DNA from: Halorubrum sp.
Lineage (GTDB): Archaea > Halobacteriota > Halobacteria > Halobacteriales > Haloferacaceae
Direction: 5' to 3'
DNA: 40,557 nucleotides
NCBI GenBank assembly: GCA_028275105.1
Contig: JAQCNI010000059.1
Location: 1-40,557 of the forward strand
The position numbers and the translations under genes are program-made. The notes below the pieces were generated by a model, which was not told where the DNA came from, did not search any database, and saw nothing but the letters and a program-made list of their open reading frames with translations. Below are positions 25,186 to 32,907 of this stretch, one piece after another (the first letter of the stretch is position 1; each line of letters starts with the position of its first letter).

Positions 25186-26156
25186 TCGACGGCCCCCGCG
25201 GGTTCCGGGGTCCCGGTCTCGTACTCCGCGAGCAACTCCCGGAGCGCCGCACGGCGGTCCTCGGAGAGCCGGGTGAGCGGCGATCGGACGTGCGGCTCCC
25301 CGCGCCCGCGGATGTACATCGCCTCCGTGACCGGAATCGGGTTCGTCTCGGAGAACAGCGCGCGAACGAGCGGCGCGAGCTCGTGATGAAGCTCGCGGGC
25401 TCGGCCGTAATCACCCGACAGCGCTGCCCCGACCATGGCACACGAGCGCTCCGGCTCCACGTTCGCGACGACGCTTATCGTCCCGGTTCCCCCGACCGAC
25501 AGCGTCGGGAGCGTGAGCCCGTCGTCGCCCGACAGCACCGAGAACTCCGCGTCGCGGGTGCGCTCTATCACCTCACTGATCCGGTTCAGGTCGCCGGATG
25601 CGGCCTTGTACCCCCGGACGTTCGGGTGGCTCGCGAGCTTGACGGCGACGTCGACGGGGACCGAACACCCGGTCCGGGACGGGACGTTGTACACGATCTG
25701 CGGGAGGTCGACCGCATCGGCGATCGCGCGGTAGTGTTCGAGGAACCCCCGTGGCTCCGGCTTGTTGTAGTACGGGGAGATGAGGAGCAGGCCGTCGGCC
25801 CCGGCGTCGGCGGCGCGGCGGGACAACGAGAGCGCCTCGGCCGTGTTGTTCGAACCCGTGCCGGCGATGACGGGGACGTCGTCGACGGCGTCCCGAACCG
25901 TCTCGATCACCGCGACGTGCTCGTCGTGTGTCATCGTCGCCGACTCGCCGGTCGAGCCCACGGGAACGACCCCGTCGACGCCGGCCCGCTCAAGATAGCG
26001 GGCGTTGTCGGCCAGTCGCTCGTGGTCCACCTCGCTGTCGTCGGTGAATGGGGTCGTCATCGCGGGGTACACCCCTTCGAACGGTTCGTCGGTCGTGTCC
26101 CGGTCGGTCGTGTCGCGATTCGTCGTGTACGGCGTCGTGGTCTGTGTGTCCGTCAT
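25182..26156 (-). CDS. dapA: 4-hydroxy-tetrahydrodipicolinate synthase
   Basis: The product has 324 residues and condenses pyruvate with aspartate semialdehyde. Motifs are GSTGESATMTHDEH (68-80), YYNKPEPRGFLEHY (129-142), YNVPSRTG with Tyr156, and the Schiff-base Lys184 in GYKAASGDL. The first 23 residues are a Thr/Asp repeat-like extension (TTNRDTTDRDTTDEP), so the true start could be further in, but no internal ATG precedes EPFEGVYPAMTTPF. It is first gene of the cluster and no strong TATA box is seen above it. Confidence 0.94.
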   Translation of the reverse strand: MTDTQTTTPYTTNRDTTDRDTTDEPFEGVYPAMTTPFTDDSEVDHERLADNARYLERAGVDGVVPVGSTGESATMTHDEHVAVIETVRDAVDDVPVIAGTGSNNTAEALSLSRRAADAGADGLLLISPYYNKPEPRGFLEHYRAIADAVDLPQIVYNVPSRTGCSVPVDVAVKLASHPNVRGYKAASGDLNRISEVIERTRDAEFSVLSGDDGLTLPTLSVGGTGTISVVANVEPERSCAMVGAALSGDYGRARELHHELAPLVRALFSETNPIPVTEAMYIRGRGEPHVRSPLTRLSEDRRAALRELLAEYETGTPEPAGAVE

Positions 26157-26530
26157 GGTCCGTGATGGGTTCGTAGTCGGTTTCTGCGTGCGGTCGCGGT
26201 CGATCGTCGAGTCCGTTTCGGTCGCCCGATCGTCGTCGAGGATCGGGTCATGTGTATGAATCCGGGGTCGTCCGGGACGGGGTCGTCACTCCCGCCCGTG
26301 GACGCGTTACGCGTGTTTTTTCGAGAAAAGTCGCGTCGCTGTCGGCGTCGGCGTTGGCGTCGGCGAGCCGCATGTCGACGCGGTTGGTGTCACGACCCCC
26401 TATAGGACCGGCCGGCGTTTATACGTTGTGCCTTCGCGGAAAAACTGCCGCTCATGTCCGAGGCCCCATATTTCAGCTCCCGACGCTACGGGTCCGGACA
26501 GCCCGAATCCGGACGGTTCCGCACGTCGAC

Positions 26531-26583
26531 TCCGCACGTCGGACTGTCGACCCCGCACGTCGGACTGTCGACTCCGCACGTCG
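26531..26583 (+). repeat. 21-bp tandem repeat, two full units and a partial one
   Basis: Units at 26531-26551 and 26552-26572 differ only at the first base, and 26573-26583 begins a third. The flank at 26518-26530 resembles a further damaged copy. Read in the 26454 frame, each unit encodes STPHVGL. The unit length is a multiple of three, but the frame is otherwise unrecognised. Confidence 0.75.
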
Positions 26584-26782
26584 AACCGACCCGCTACGAC
26601 GCGACCGGCGTCTCGATTACGGCAATCCCCGACGCCGAGGCGGATGACTGGTTCGTTGAGGACGGGGTTGCCGGCGACCACGATGGCGAACGGCCGGAGA
26701 GCGCTCGGAGAGCGTGGAGGTCGAAACCGCGGCAACTGCCGGTCCCGGCGGACCGATCCTGATCCCGTCGACGCACGTCCGC

Positions 26783-26802
26783 CACACGCTTTTATTTGTG
26801 TG
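26783..26802 (+). promoter_or_regulatory. TATA box of the HD-domain gene inside a small inverted repeat
   Basis: CTTTTATTT (26789-26797) is centred about 28 nt before the ATG at 26821. It is bracketed by CACAC and GTGTG, which could be operator half-sites. A regulator cannot be named. Confidence 0.5.
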
Positions 26803-26820
26803 AGGCGTCGACTGGATCCC

Positions 26821-27642
26821 ATGACCCAGCCGGCGGACGACGTCCACGTCGACCGGAGCGAGTACGACCCGGACGCCGACCATGCGTTCCCCGACGGCCG
26901 GGTCAACGAGGTGCTCGACCGAATCGAGGATGATCCGGAGATCGCGACCTACCTCGAGGCTCAGAACGTGAATCCCGTCACCCGGAAGGGGTACAACGAC
27001 CACGGGACGAAACACGTCGAGATCGTCCGCGACCGCGGGCTCCGGCTGTACGATCTGCTCAAGACCGGCGGCGTCGAGTTCAACGGGGCTCGCGACCAGG
27101 GGCTCGACGAGGCCGACGAGGCGGTGATCATCGCGCTCGCGGCCACGCTCCACGACATCGGCCACGTCGTCCACCGGGATCGACACTCCTACTACTCGGT
27201 CCCGCTGGCCGCGGACGTCCTCGACCGGATCCTTCCGGAGTTCTACGACCTTCCCGAGCGGGTACGCGTGAAGGCCGAGGTCCTCCACGCGATCCTCTGT
27301 CATCACACCGAGGAGGAGACGCTGACGCGGGAGGCGGGCGTGATCCGGATCGCCGACGGGCTCGACATGGAACGCGGTCGCTCGCGGGTTCCGTACGAGG
27401 AGGGCGGTCGCGGGATCAACACCGTCTCCTCGCAGGCGATCGAGGCCGTCGTGTTGTCCCTCGGTGACGGGACGCCGGTCGAGGTGGAGATCCGGATGAA
27501 CAACGCCGCCGGCGTGTATCAGGTCGATTCCCTGTTGAAAGCCAAGGTCGAGGGATCGCTGCTCGAGGACTTGGTTCGGGTCGTCGCGGTCAATACGCAC
27601 GAGGGCGGCGACGGGTCGCTCGTCGAACGGGTCGAGCTGTAG
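26821..27642 (+). CDS. HD-domain metal-dependent phosphohydrolase
   Basis: The product has 273 residues. The HD signature is seen as His65 (HGTKHVEIV), His111-Asp112 (LAATLHDIGHVVHRD), His161-His162 (CHHTEEETLTRE) and Asp179 (VIRIADGLDMERGRSR). It is probably a nucleotide or phosphoester hydrolase; the substrate is unknown. ATG 26821 fits the TATA box and begins MTQPADDVHV. An in-frame extension back to 26428 is low-quality, Arg/Pro-rich sequence and is rejected. Confidence 0.9.
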   Translation: MTQPADDVHVDRSEYDPDADHAFPDGRVNEVLDRIEDDPEIATYLEAQNVNPVTRKGYNDHGTKHVEIVRDRGLRLYDLLKTGGVEFNGARDQGLDEADEAVIIALAATLHDIGHVVHRDRHSYYSVPLAADVLDRILPEFYDLPERVRVKAEVLHAILCHHTEEETLTREAGVIRIADGLDMERGRSRVPYEEGGRGINTVSSQAIEAVVLSLGDGTPVEVEIRMNNAAGVYQVDSLLKAKVEGSLLEDLVRVVAVNTHEGGDGSLVERVEL

Positions 27643-27752
27643 GGCGTCGCCGTCGCGAGGGGGACCAAACATCGGGACCGGAGCCAGCAGGGACCGCCGG
27701 CTCTGCCGGGTTTTACTACGTGGGCCTCCTCGGGACCGAGCGGGATCCCCCA

Positions 27753-29045
27753 GTGGCAGAGTTCGGCAACTCCGTGCGGCTCCTCCGGAACGCGGAGTTC
27801 GCGTCGCTCGCCGGCACCGCCTTTGCGCGCAGCCAAGCGTACTCGACGATCCTCATCGCGCTCGCGCTGTACGCCGACTTGTTCGGAACGACCGGCTTCG
27901 TCGAGGGGCTGTTCGGGACCGCGTTCGCAGCCGTCCAACTGTTCGTCGTGCTCCCCCTCGGGCGGGCGGTCGACACCGGGAACGCGAAACGGTTCCTGCT
28001 CGCCGGGTTCCTGATCAACATCGGCGTGTTCGTCGGGTTAATCTTCGTCTCCAGTCCGGTTCACGTCGTCCTCGTCCGGGTCGTTCAGGGGCTCGGGGCG
28101 AGCCTACTCTGGATCACGGGGGCGACGATCATCGGCGAGATCAGCCCCGATGCGGACCAGGGGTTGTGGCTCGGCTCGTACAACCAGTTCGCGTCGGTAT
28201 CGTCGCTTGCGGGCGACCTCCTCGGCGGCTACCTGCTGTACGCCTACGGGTTCACCGAGACGTACGTGGTGCTGTCGGCGTTCACGCTCGCCGCGTTCCT
28301 CCTCGTGTTCCGGTTTCTTCGTGAGAACCCGGGCGGCCGGACCGACCCCGAGGCAGCCGGCGGGGTTGAGGCGTTCCGGTCGCTGATCGACCTGCCGATG
28401 TTGCGGTCGCTCGTCGTCTTCCGATTCACGTTCAGCGTCGGCAAGATGGCCGTCATCATCTTCCTCCCGATATACGCGCGAACGACGTTCGGGATATCCG
28501 CGTTCGCCATCGGCTGGATCATGGCGGGTGGGAAGGCGACGAAGGCGGTCACCCAAGGATTCGTCGGCGAGTTGACGGATCGGTACGGCCGGCGACACTG
28601 GTTCGTCGCGATCGGCGCCCTACTGTACGGGATCGGCACCGCGGCCATTCCGCTCGCCGCCTTCTTCGACGGGGCGGTGGCACCGGTGACCGTGTCGTAC
28701 TTTGGCGACTCCCAGACGCTCGGTGGCGCGTTCTTCGCGCTGTTCGCCGCCTACTCGCTGCTCGGAGTCGCCGATTCGATTCGCCTGCCCGCGAGCATGT
28801 CGCTGTTCGTTGACGAGGGGGAGCGACACGACTCCGTCGCCAGCGCGATGTCGCTCCGCTCCATCTCGTGGAAGGTCGGGCAGGTCGTCGGGCCGGTGCT
28901 CGTCGGGACGACGATGGACTTCACCAGCACCGAAACCGGGTTCCTGCTCGCGGCCGCGTTCATCGCCTTCGCGACGACACTGTTCGTCGTCCAGTCCCGG
29001 CGCGCGGCGGCGCTCGGGGCACTGGAGGGAGTGACCGCCGACTGA
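27753..29045 (+). CDS. Major facilitator superfamily transporter
   Basis: The product has about 430 residues with twelve likely membrane segments. The cytoplasmic loop motif between helices 2 and 3 is LGRAVDTGNAKRFL, and its second-half counterpart is VGELTDRYGRRHWFV. The substrate is unknown. Start choice is uncertain: a GTG at 27720 is in frame, but the TATA-like TTTTACTA (27711-27718) lies right beside it, so the later GTG at 27753 (AEFGNSVRLLRN) is preferred. The next gene (PUA) starts 114 nt downstream on the same strand. Confidence 0.85.
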   Translation: MAEFGNSVRLLRNAEFASLAGTAFARSQAYSTILIALALYADLFGTTGFVEGLFGTAFAAVQLFVVLPLGRAVDTGNAKRFLLAGFLINIGVFVGLIFVSSPVHVVLVRVVQGLGASLLWITGATIIGEISPDADQGLWLGSYNQFASVSSLAGDLLGGYLLYAYGFTETYVVLSAFTLAAFLLVFRFLRENPGGRTDPEAAGGVEAFRSLIDLPMLRSLVVFRFTFSVGKMAVIIFLPIYARTTFGISAFAIGWIMAGGKATKAVTQGFVGELTDRYGRRHWFVAIGALLYGIGTAAIPLAAFFDGAVAPVTVSYFGDSQTLGGAFFALFAAYSLLGVADSIRLPASMSLFVDEGERHDSVASAMSLRSISWKVGQVVGPVLVGTTMDFTSTETGFLLAAAFIAFATTLFVVQSRRAAALGALEGVTAD

Positions 29046-29158
29046 CCCGCCCGGCCGCCATGGCAGCCCCGGTCGATCCGTCGTGGCCGTCGGTTCCCCC
29101 CGTTCCGTCATCCCATCGCTCCCGCAACGGCTTTGCGTCCGGCCGGGATATCCGGCGT

Positions 29159-29728
29159 ATGACCGATGAGGCCGACATCGCTGATCTCCGCGTCGGCGCC
29201 GACTACCAGTTCGGCGCGGGGGCGGGCGACGCGCTGTTCCCGCCGGGTGAGGCGCTGACTCTCCGGCGATCCAGCGGCGGGCGACCGCGGCAGGTGATCG
29301 CCGGCGACGTCGACGACACCTCCGGAAGCGCCGCTGGCGATCGGCTCGTCACGTACGGCACCGACGGGCGGTTCACGCTCGGGGTTGCCGGCGGCCGCCG
29401 GCTGCTCGACGCGTTTCCCGCACCGATCCATCGGGTCGTCGTCGGCGAGGAGAGCGAGCCGTACGTTCGGGCGGGTCGCAACGCGTTCGCGAAGTTCGTG
29501 ACCGCGGTCGACGAGGGGCTCCGCCCCGGCGACGAGGCCATCGTCGTCGACGGCGACGACACGCCGTTCGCCGTCGGCCGCGCGGAGCTGTCGGGGGCCG
29601 AGGCGATCGCGTTCGGGAGCGGCGTCGCCGTCGAAGTCAGGCACGGCGTCGTGGTCGGCCACGACGTTGGCGACGGTGGGAAAGCGGACCGAGGGGACGG
29701 TGCCGGGACCACCGCGGACGATTCCTGA
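29159..29728 (+). CDS. PUA-domain RNA-binding protein
   Basis: The product has 189 residues. The middle and C-terminal part (about 80-175) has PUA features: VGEESEPYVRAGRNAFAKFV, LRPGDEAIVVDGDDTPFAVGRAE and AIAFGSGVAVEVRHG. It resembles the PUA proteins related to archaeal tRNA-guanine transglycosylase but has no transglycosylase domain. It presumably binds RNA. It ends in a low-complexity Gly/Asp tail. Confidence 0.82.
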   Translation: MTDEADIADLRVGADYQFGAGAGDALFPPGEALTLRRSSGGRPRQVIAGDVDDTSGSAAGDRLVTYGTDGRFTLGVAGGRRLLDAFPAPIHRVVVGEESEPYVRAGRNAFAKFVTAVDEGLRPGDEAIVVDGDDTPFAVGRAELSGAEAIAFGSGVAVEVRHGVVVGHDVGDGGKADRGDGAGTTADDS

Positions 29729-29753
29729 ACGGTTCGAACGCCGGGCCGGTCCA

Positions 29754-29966
29754 TCAGTCCGCGGCGAGCGATACCGTCCACGTCGTCGCCGTTATCGCGA
29801 GGGGAACCGCGGTCACGACCAGCAGGTCAACGAAGGTCGGAAGCGCCCTCGGAACCCCGGGGACGAGGTCGGCGTCGTACGCCCCGGTCAGGCCGAGCGC
29901 GACGAGGAACAGGACGGTCGAAAACAGCGGTATCGGGTGCCGGCGAGGGGGGGCCTCGACGTCCAT
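29754..29966 (-). CDS. Small membrane protein, two predicted helices, unknown function
   Basis: The product has 70 residues, starting MDVEAPPRRHPIPL, with hydrophobic stretches at about 14-30 and 47-66. It is convergent with the PUA gene and lies upstream of nothing on its own strand within 26 nt. The composition is typical of haloarchaeal small membrane proteins, so I take it as real although no family is recognised. Confidence 0.65.
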   Translation of the reverse strand: MDVEAPPRRHPIPLFSTVLFLVALGLTGAYDADLVPGVPRALPTFVDLLVVTAVPLAITATTWTVSLAAD

Positions 29967-30053
29967 ATCCGACCCTCCCCGACGACCGGGAAGTCCCTTG
30001 TGGTCGTCGAGGGGCGCGAACTCCGACGCGGCATGCGACGCGTTTTTCGCCGG

Positions 30054-31112
30054 TTAGAACGCGACGGTGAGCCCCAGCGCCTCGACGAGCGGGACGCCGG
30101 CGACGACGGACCCGATCAGGTAGCCGCCGATGGCACCGCCGTTGAGGAGGGGTAGACCGGCGTGTGCCCGGCCCTTCATCACCCACCGCATCAACACGAG
30201 CAGTCCGACAACGGTCCCGACCATCGCACACAGCGCCGGGAAATTGAGTCCGATTCCCGGAACGGCAAGCGCCGCCGCCGGCGAGAACGTCGCGGCGCTG
30301 GCGACCATCACCGCCGGGATGACCGCGTCGCCGAGTCCGACGAAGAACGCGTCCCGACCCCCATCCGCGGCGTCGTCGCCGTCGTCGGTTTCCTCGCTGT
30401 CGGATTTCCCGGCATCGATGTCGTCGTCGCCGGCGTTCCCGGCATCGATGTCGTCGTCGCCGGCGTTCCCGGCATCGATGTCGTCATCGCCGTCCTGCTC
30501 CTGCCCCTCATGGACGTCGTTCGCGGCGGCGAAGTCGTCGTCGAGCAGCGAGTAGGAGGCCGATAGCGGGATCACCAACACGACGGGGATCCGCAGGTCC
30601 ATCACGCCCTCGGCAAGCGACAGCATGTGCTCGGTGCCGTACACCGATATCGCGTCGTAGACGGCGAGAAACGTCAGGAGCACCAATGCCGGCAACAAGC
30701 CGAAGGAGATCCCGAACAGCCCCGCCGCGCCCGCCCCCATCAACACCCCCGCGGCGTCGATGACGTACCACTCGGGGTGAACGAGGAGCCCGACGGCGAC
30801 GGCGACCGCGGGAATCGCGGCGACGAGAGGCGGAACGAACGCGGCGAACACGTACCACGAGAGCCACGCCGAAACGCCGACGATCAACAGCCTGATCGCC
30901 CAGTCGAACTCGTACCTGAACGCCGCGAGCATCACGCCGGTCATGGCGATGATGGCGGCGATGTACAGCAGGCTGTTCGTCGGGTCCTGCGGGTCCTCGA
31001 CCGGCTGATAGCCGCTCGCGGCGAACTCGGGGACCAACGCCAGCGCGCCGATTTGAACGACGACGAACAGCCCGACGGCAAAGGCAACGCCACGATACTC
31101 GCGGGGGAACAT
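30054..31112 (-). CDS. Presenilin-like intramembrane aspartyl protease (PSH type)
   Basis: The product has 352 residues and nine likely membrane segments. The two catalytic aspartates are visible: Asp153 in FLAVYDAISVY and Asp262 in VGLGDAVIP. A PxL motif (PLL, 321-323, usually PAL) is in the last segment. The cytoplasmic loop between the catalytic helices holds a 30-bp DNA repeat giving a 10-residue repeat (GDDDIDAGNA) at about 209-237. The family cleaves membrane proteins within the bilayer. Confidence 0.92.
   Translation of the reverse strand: MFPREYRGVAFAVGLFVVVQIGALALVPEFAASGYQPVEDPQDPTNSLLYIAAIIAMTGVMLAAFRYEFDWAIRLLIVGVSAWLSWYVFAAFVPPLVAAIPAVAVAVGLLVHPEWYVIDAAGVLMGAGAAGLFGISFGLLPALVLLTFLAVYDAISVYGTEHMLSLAEGVMDLRIPVVLVIPLSASYSLLDDDFAAANDVHEGQEQDGDDDIDAGNAGDDDIDAGNAGDDDIDAGKSDSEETDDGDDAADGGRDAFFVGLGDAVIPAVMVASAATFSPAAALAVPGIGLNFPALCAMVGTVVGLLVLMRWVMKGRAHAGLPLLNGGAIGGYLIGSVVAGVPLVEALGLTVAF
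30401..30487. repeat. 30-bp in-frame tandem repeat in the presenilin-like gene
   Basis: Two identical 30-bp units (30421-30450 and 30451-30480) are preceded by the last 20 bp of a diverged unit and followed by the first bases of another. The repeat encodes an acidic 10-residue unit in the loop between the two catalytic helices. Confidence 0.88.
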
Positions 31113-31493
31113 TCGGATAGCGATTTCGGTGCGAGGGGTTTCGGCCTTGCGTTTCCGGCGCCGGCCCGATTCGGGCGGCCTCCATCGATATTGAACTGGC
31201 GCCCGTCGGTCGGAGACAGCGCCGCTCGAAGTGCGTCAGCTTCGAGGACGGATGCCTACGATCCGACGGAATGGAGGCGGGTGTACGGGCGGCGTGGGCC
31301 GAACAGCGGACCCCCGTGCCGTCGGCAGCTTCGCCGCCCGTTCGGGCGGAACGGGTGCGGGTCGTTGTCGCCGAACTCCGACGAGAAAAGCGTCGGACCT
31401 CGGCAAACTATTATATAGCCCGCGAAGGGATAAAACCACGAGAAACGAGTCGGACGAACCCCGCGGGGAGAGCGGGTTAGCGTGCCTGACGTC
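31113..31493. other. 381-bp region with no supported gene
   Basis: Short frames here are Arg/Pro-rich or on overlapping strands and have no recognised similarity. The only notable element is an AT-rich TATTATATAG near 31,410 on the plus strand, followed by no convincing coding region, so it could drive a small RNA or be inert. Confidence 0.5.
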
Positions 31494-31496
31494 TCA

Positions 31497-31604
31497 TAGT
31501 GATTACTGCGAATAGTTTCATGCACGGTGTCGAAAAACGCCCGTTACCCGCCTCTCATCGCCGACACGGATCGTCACGGCGGTAAAGACTCGCAGTAATC
31601 ACTA
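31497..31604. mobile_element. Probable 108-bp MITE with 15-bp terminal inverted repeats
   Basis: TAGTGATTACTGCGA (31497-31511) recurs perfectly inverted at 31590-31604. The element is flanked by TCA on both sides (31494-31496 and 31605-31607), which fits a 3-bp target duplication. It encodes nothing. The right TCA is the reverse complement of the TGA stop of the SRPBCC gene, so insertion happened at that stop codon and duplicated it. The parent IS is unknown to me. Confidence 0.7.
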
Positions 31605-32033
31605 TCACGCGTCCGGGCCCAGCGATCGACGGAGCGCGTCCTCCAAGTTATCCAGTTCCACGTCGAAGTTCCGCTCGAAGAAGGACTCGACGCCCGGTAT
31701 TCGACCCTCGACGACGAACTCGTTCGCGAGTCGACACCCATCAGTGACCTCCGTGATGACGTGTTCGCCGGTGACCCGGAACGCACGGGACTTGCCGACG
31801 AACTTCACGCGGTTCGGGGAATCACGCTCGACCTCCTCGGTCTCGACCGATATCGTCGAGCGGATCACCGGAACCGGGAGCGCGACGTGCCACGTCGCCG
31901 TCCCGTCGCCGTGAATCTCGAAGGTGTCGACGACACTTATCGCGCCTGCGCGCTTCTCCGCGTCCGAGATGAACGCCCACACGTCCGCGGCGGGCGCGTC
32001 GAACTCGAACGTCCGGGAAACTCGGACGGTCAT
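31605..32033 (-). CDS. SRPBCC (START/Bet v1-like) ligand-binding-fold protein
   Basis: The product has 142 residues. The opening MTVRVSRTFEFDAPAADVWA is typical of the polyketide cyclase/START-like fold, and a C-terminal helix (VESFFERNFDVELDNLEDAL) closes the cavity. No catalytic residue can be named; the ligand is unknown. A TATA-like CTTTTTAAT on the minus strand lies about 28 nt upstream. The TGA stop coincides with the MITE target duplication, so the protein is intact but its native 3' flank is displaced. Confidence 0.83.
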   Translation of the reverse strand: MTVRVSRTFEFDAPAADVWAFISDAEKRAGAISVVDTFEIHGDGTATWHVALPVPVIRSTISVETEEVERDSPNRVKFVGKSRAFRVTGEHVITEVTDGCRLANEFVVEGRIPGVESFFERNFDVELDNLEDALRRSLGPDA

Positions 32034-32394
32034 ATCCGAAGATGGGGCGCACGGGGATTAAAAAGAACGGAGTCGGCGGCGGAACGGTTCCGGGATCACT
32101 GCCGGACCAGCACGGTTGCCCACTCTCCGTGGACGGCTGGCGCGAGAACTCTGAACGACTTTGAGACGCGACCCGCGGCCACGACCGGACGCACGGGTAC
32201 GGCGGGGTCGCCGCCGTGGTCAGCCTCGACGACGGCACGATCCGGCGGATCGATCAGGGGTCCGACCCACGCTCGTTCGACGCGAACGACCGCCGGAAGC
32301 GCCGGACCGCTAGTGACACGTCATCACGTGACGAGTCGACGCTCCGGACACACACCCGCGGGTTGGTTATCCGGGCGTCGGACCATCTTCGAGT
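32034..32394. other. 361-bp region between divergent genes, no supported gene
   Basis: It contains the promoter of the SRPBCC gene at the left edge (around 32057-32066) and a GTTATCC TATA-like box for the JAMM gene at 32365-32371. A short frame with VVSLDDGTIRRIDQGSDPRS runs through the middle but has a stop directly before it and no recognised similarity. Confidence 0.5.
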
Positions 32395-32823
32395 ATGATA
32401 GAACTCGCACGGGCGGCGTACGACGACATCGTGTACCGGGCCTACGAGGGCGACGAGGCAGAGATCTGCGGCGTGCTCGCCGGCGAACACGGCACCGACG
32501 GCGACCGGAGCATCGTCACGGAGACGTACGCTGCGGAGAATGTCGCGGAGACGCCGGAGATCCGCTACCTGATCGACCCCGAAGAACAGTTCGAGCTGAT
32601 CGAGACCGTCGAGGCGGCGGGACTCGACGTGCTCGGCTTTTATCACTCGCATCCGACCGGCCCGACGCATCCGAGCGAGACGGACGCCGTGCGGGCGACG
32701 TGGCCGGACCACTCGTACGTCATCTGCGCGCTCGACGGCTACCCGTTCGTCGGCTCGTGGCGCTGGCGCGACGACGAGGACACGTTTGAACAGGAGACGG
32801 TATGCGTCCGGAGTGAGCAGTAA
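32395..32823 (+). CDS. JAMM/MPN+ metalloprotease, Mec/desampylase type
   Basis: The product has 142 residues. The zinc motif is complete: Glu23 (AEICGVLAG), then His84-Ser85-His86-Pro87, six residues, Ser94 and Asp97. Close relatives are the haloarchaeal desampylase HvJAMM1, which removes SAMP modifiers, and mycobacterial Mec, which frees cysteine from the carrier CysO. The start fits a GTTATCC box about 27 nt upstream. It lies beside an E1-like enzyme, a ubiquitin-fold carrier and a cysteine synthase, so a Mec-like or precursor-trimming role is plausible. Substrate choice is inference. Confidence 0.9.
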   Translation: MIELARAAYDDIVYRAYEGDEAEICGVLAGEHGTDGDRSIVTETYAAENVAETPEIRYLIDPEEQFELIETVEAAGLDVLGFYHSHPTGPTHPSETDAVRATWPDHSYVICALDGYPFVGSWRWRDDEDTFEQETVCVRSEQ

Positions 32824-32907
32824 CCGGACGAACCGAACGCTACGGTCCGATTGCCTCTTGGGAAAATCGAGTTTCGCAGCGCCCCGGTACGCGTCGGCGT
32901 CGCCGCC

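Larger units (their letters stand above)
26157..26820. other. 664-bp region without a convincing gene
   Basis: The left part, upstream of dapA, has a doubled ACGCGT palindrome (26302-26307 and 26309-26314) and a T run. Around 26,415 the plus strand has a TATA-like GTTTATAC, 37-40 nt before an ATG at 26454 that opens a 102-codon frame. That frame has no recognised similarity and includes 21-bp repeats. The ATG may be a relic. The final 40 bp are the HD-gene promoter. Confidence 0.5.

Noticed and set aside
26302..26314. Doubled ACGCGT palindrome upstream of dapA as an operator
   Set aside because: It is about 150 bp above the dapA start, with no promoter nearby; such CG-rich palindromes arise by chance in this DNA.
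30401..30487. CRISPR-like array
   Set aside because: The repeats are adjacent with no unique spacers, and they encode an in-frame acidic peptide.
31236..31525. Minus-strand frames of 67 and 89 codons before the MITE
   Set aside because: Arg/Pro-rich, overlapping in different frames, no promoter placement and no similarity recognised.
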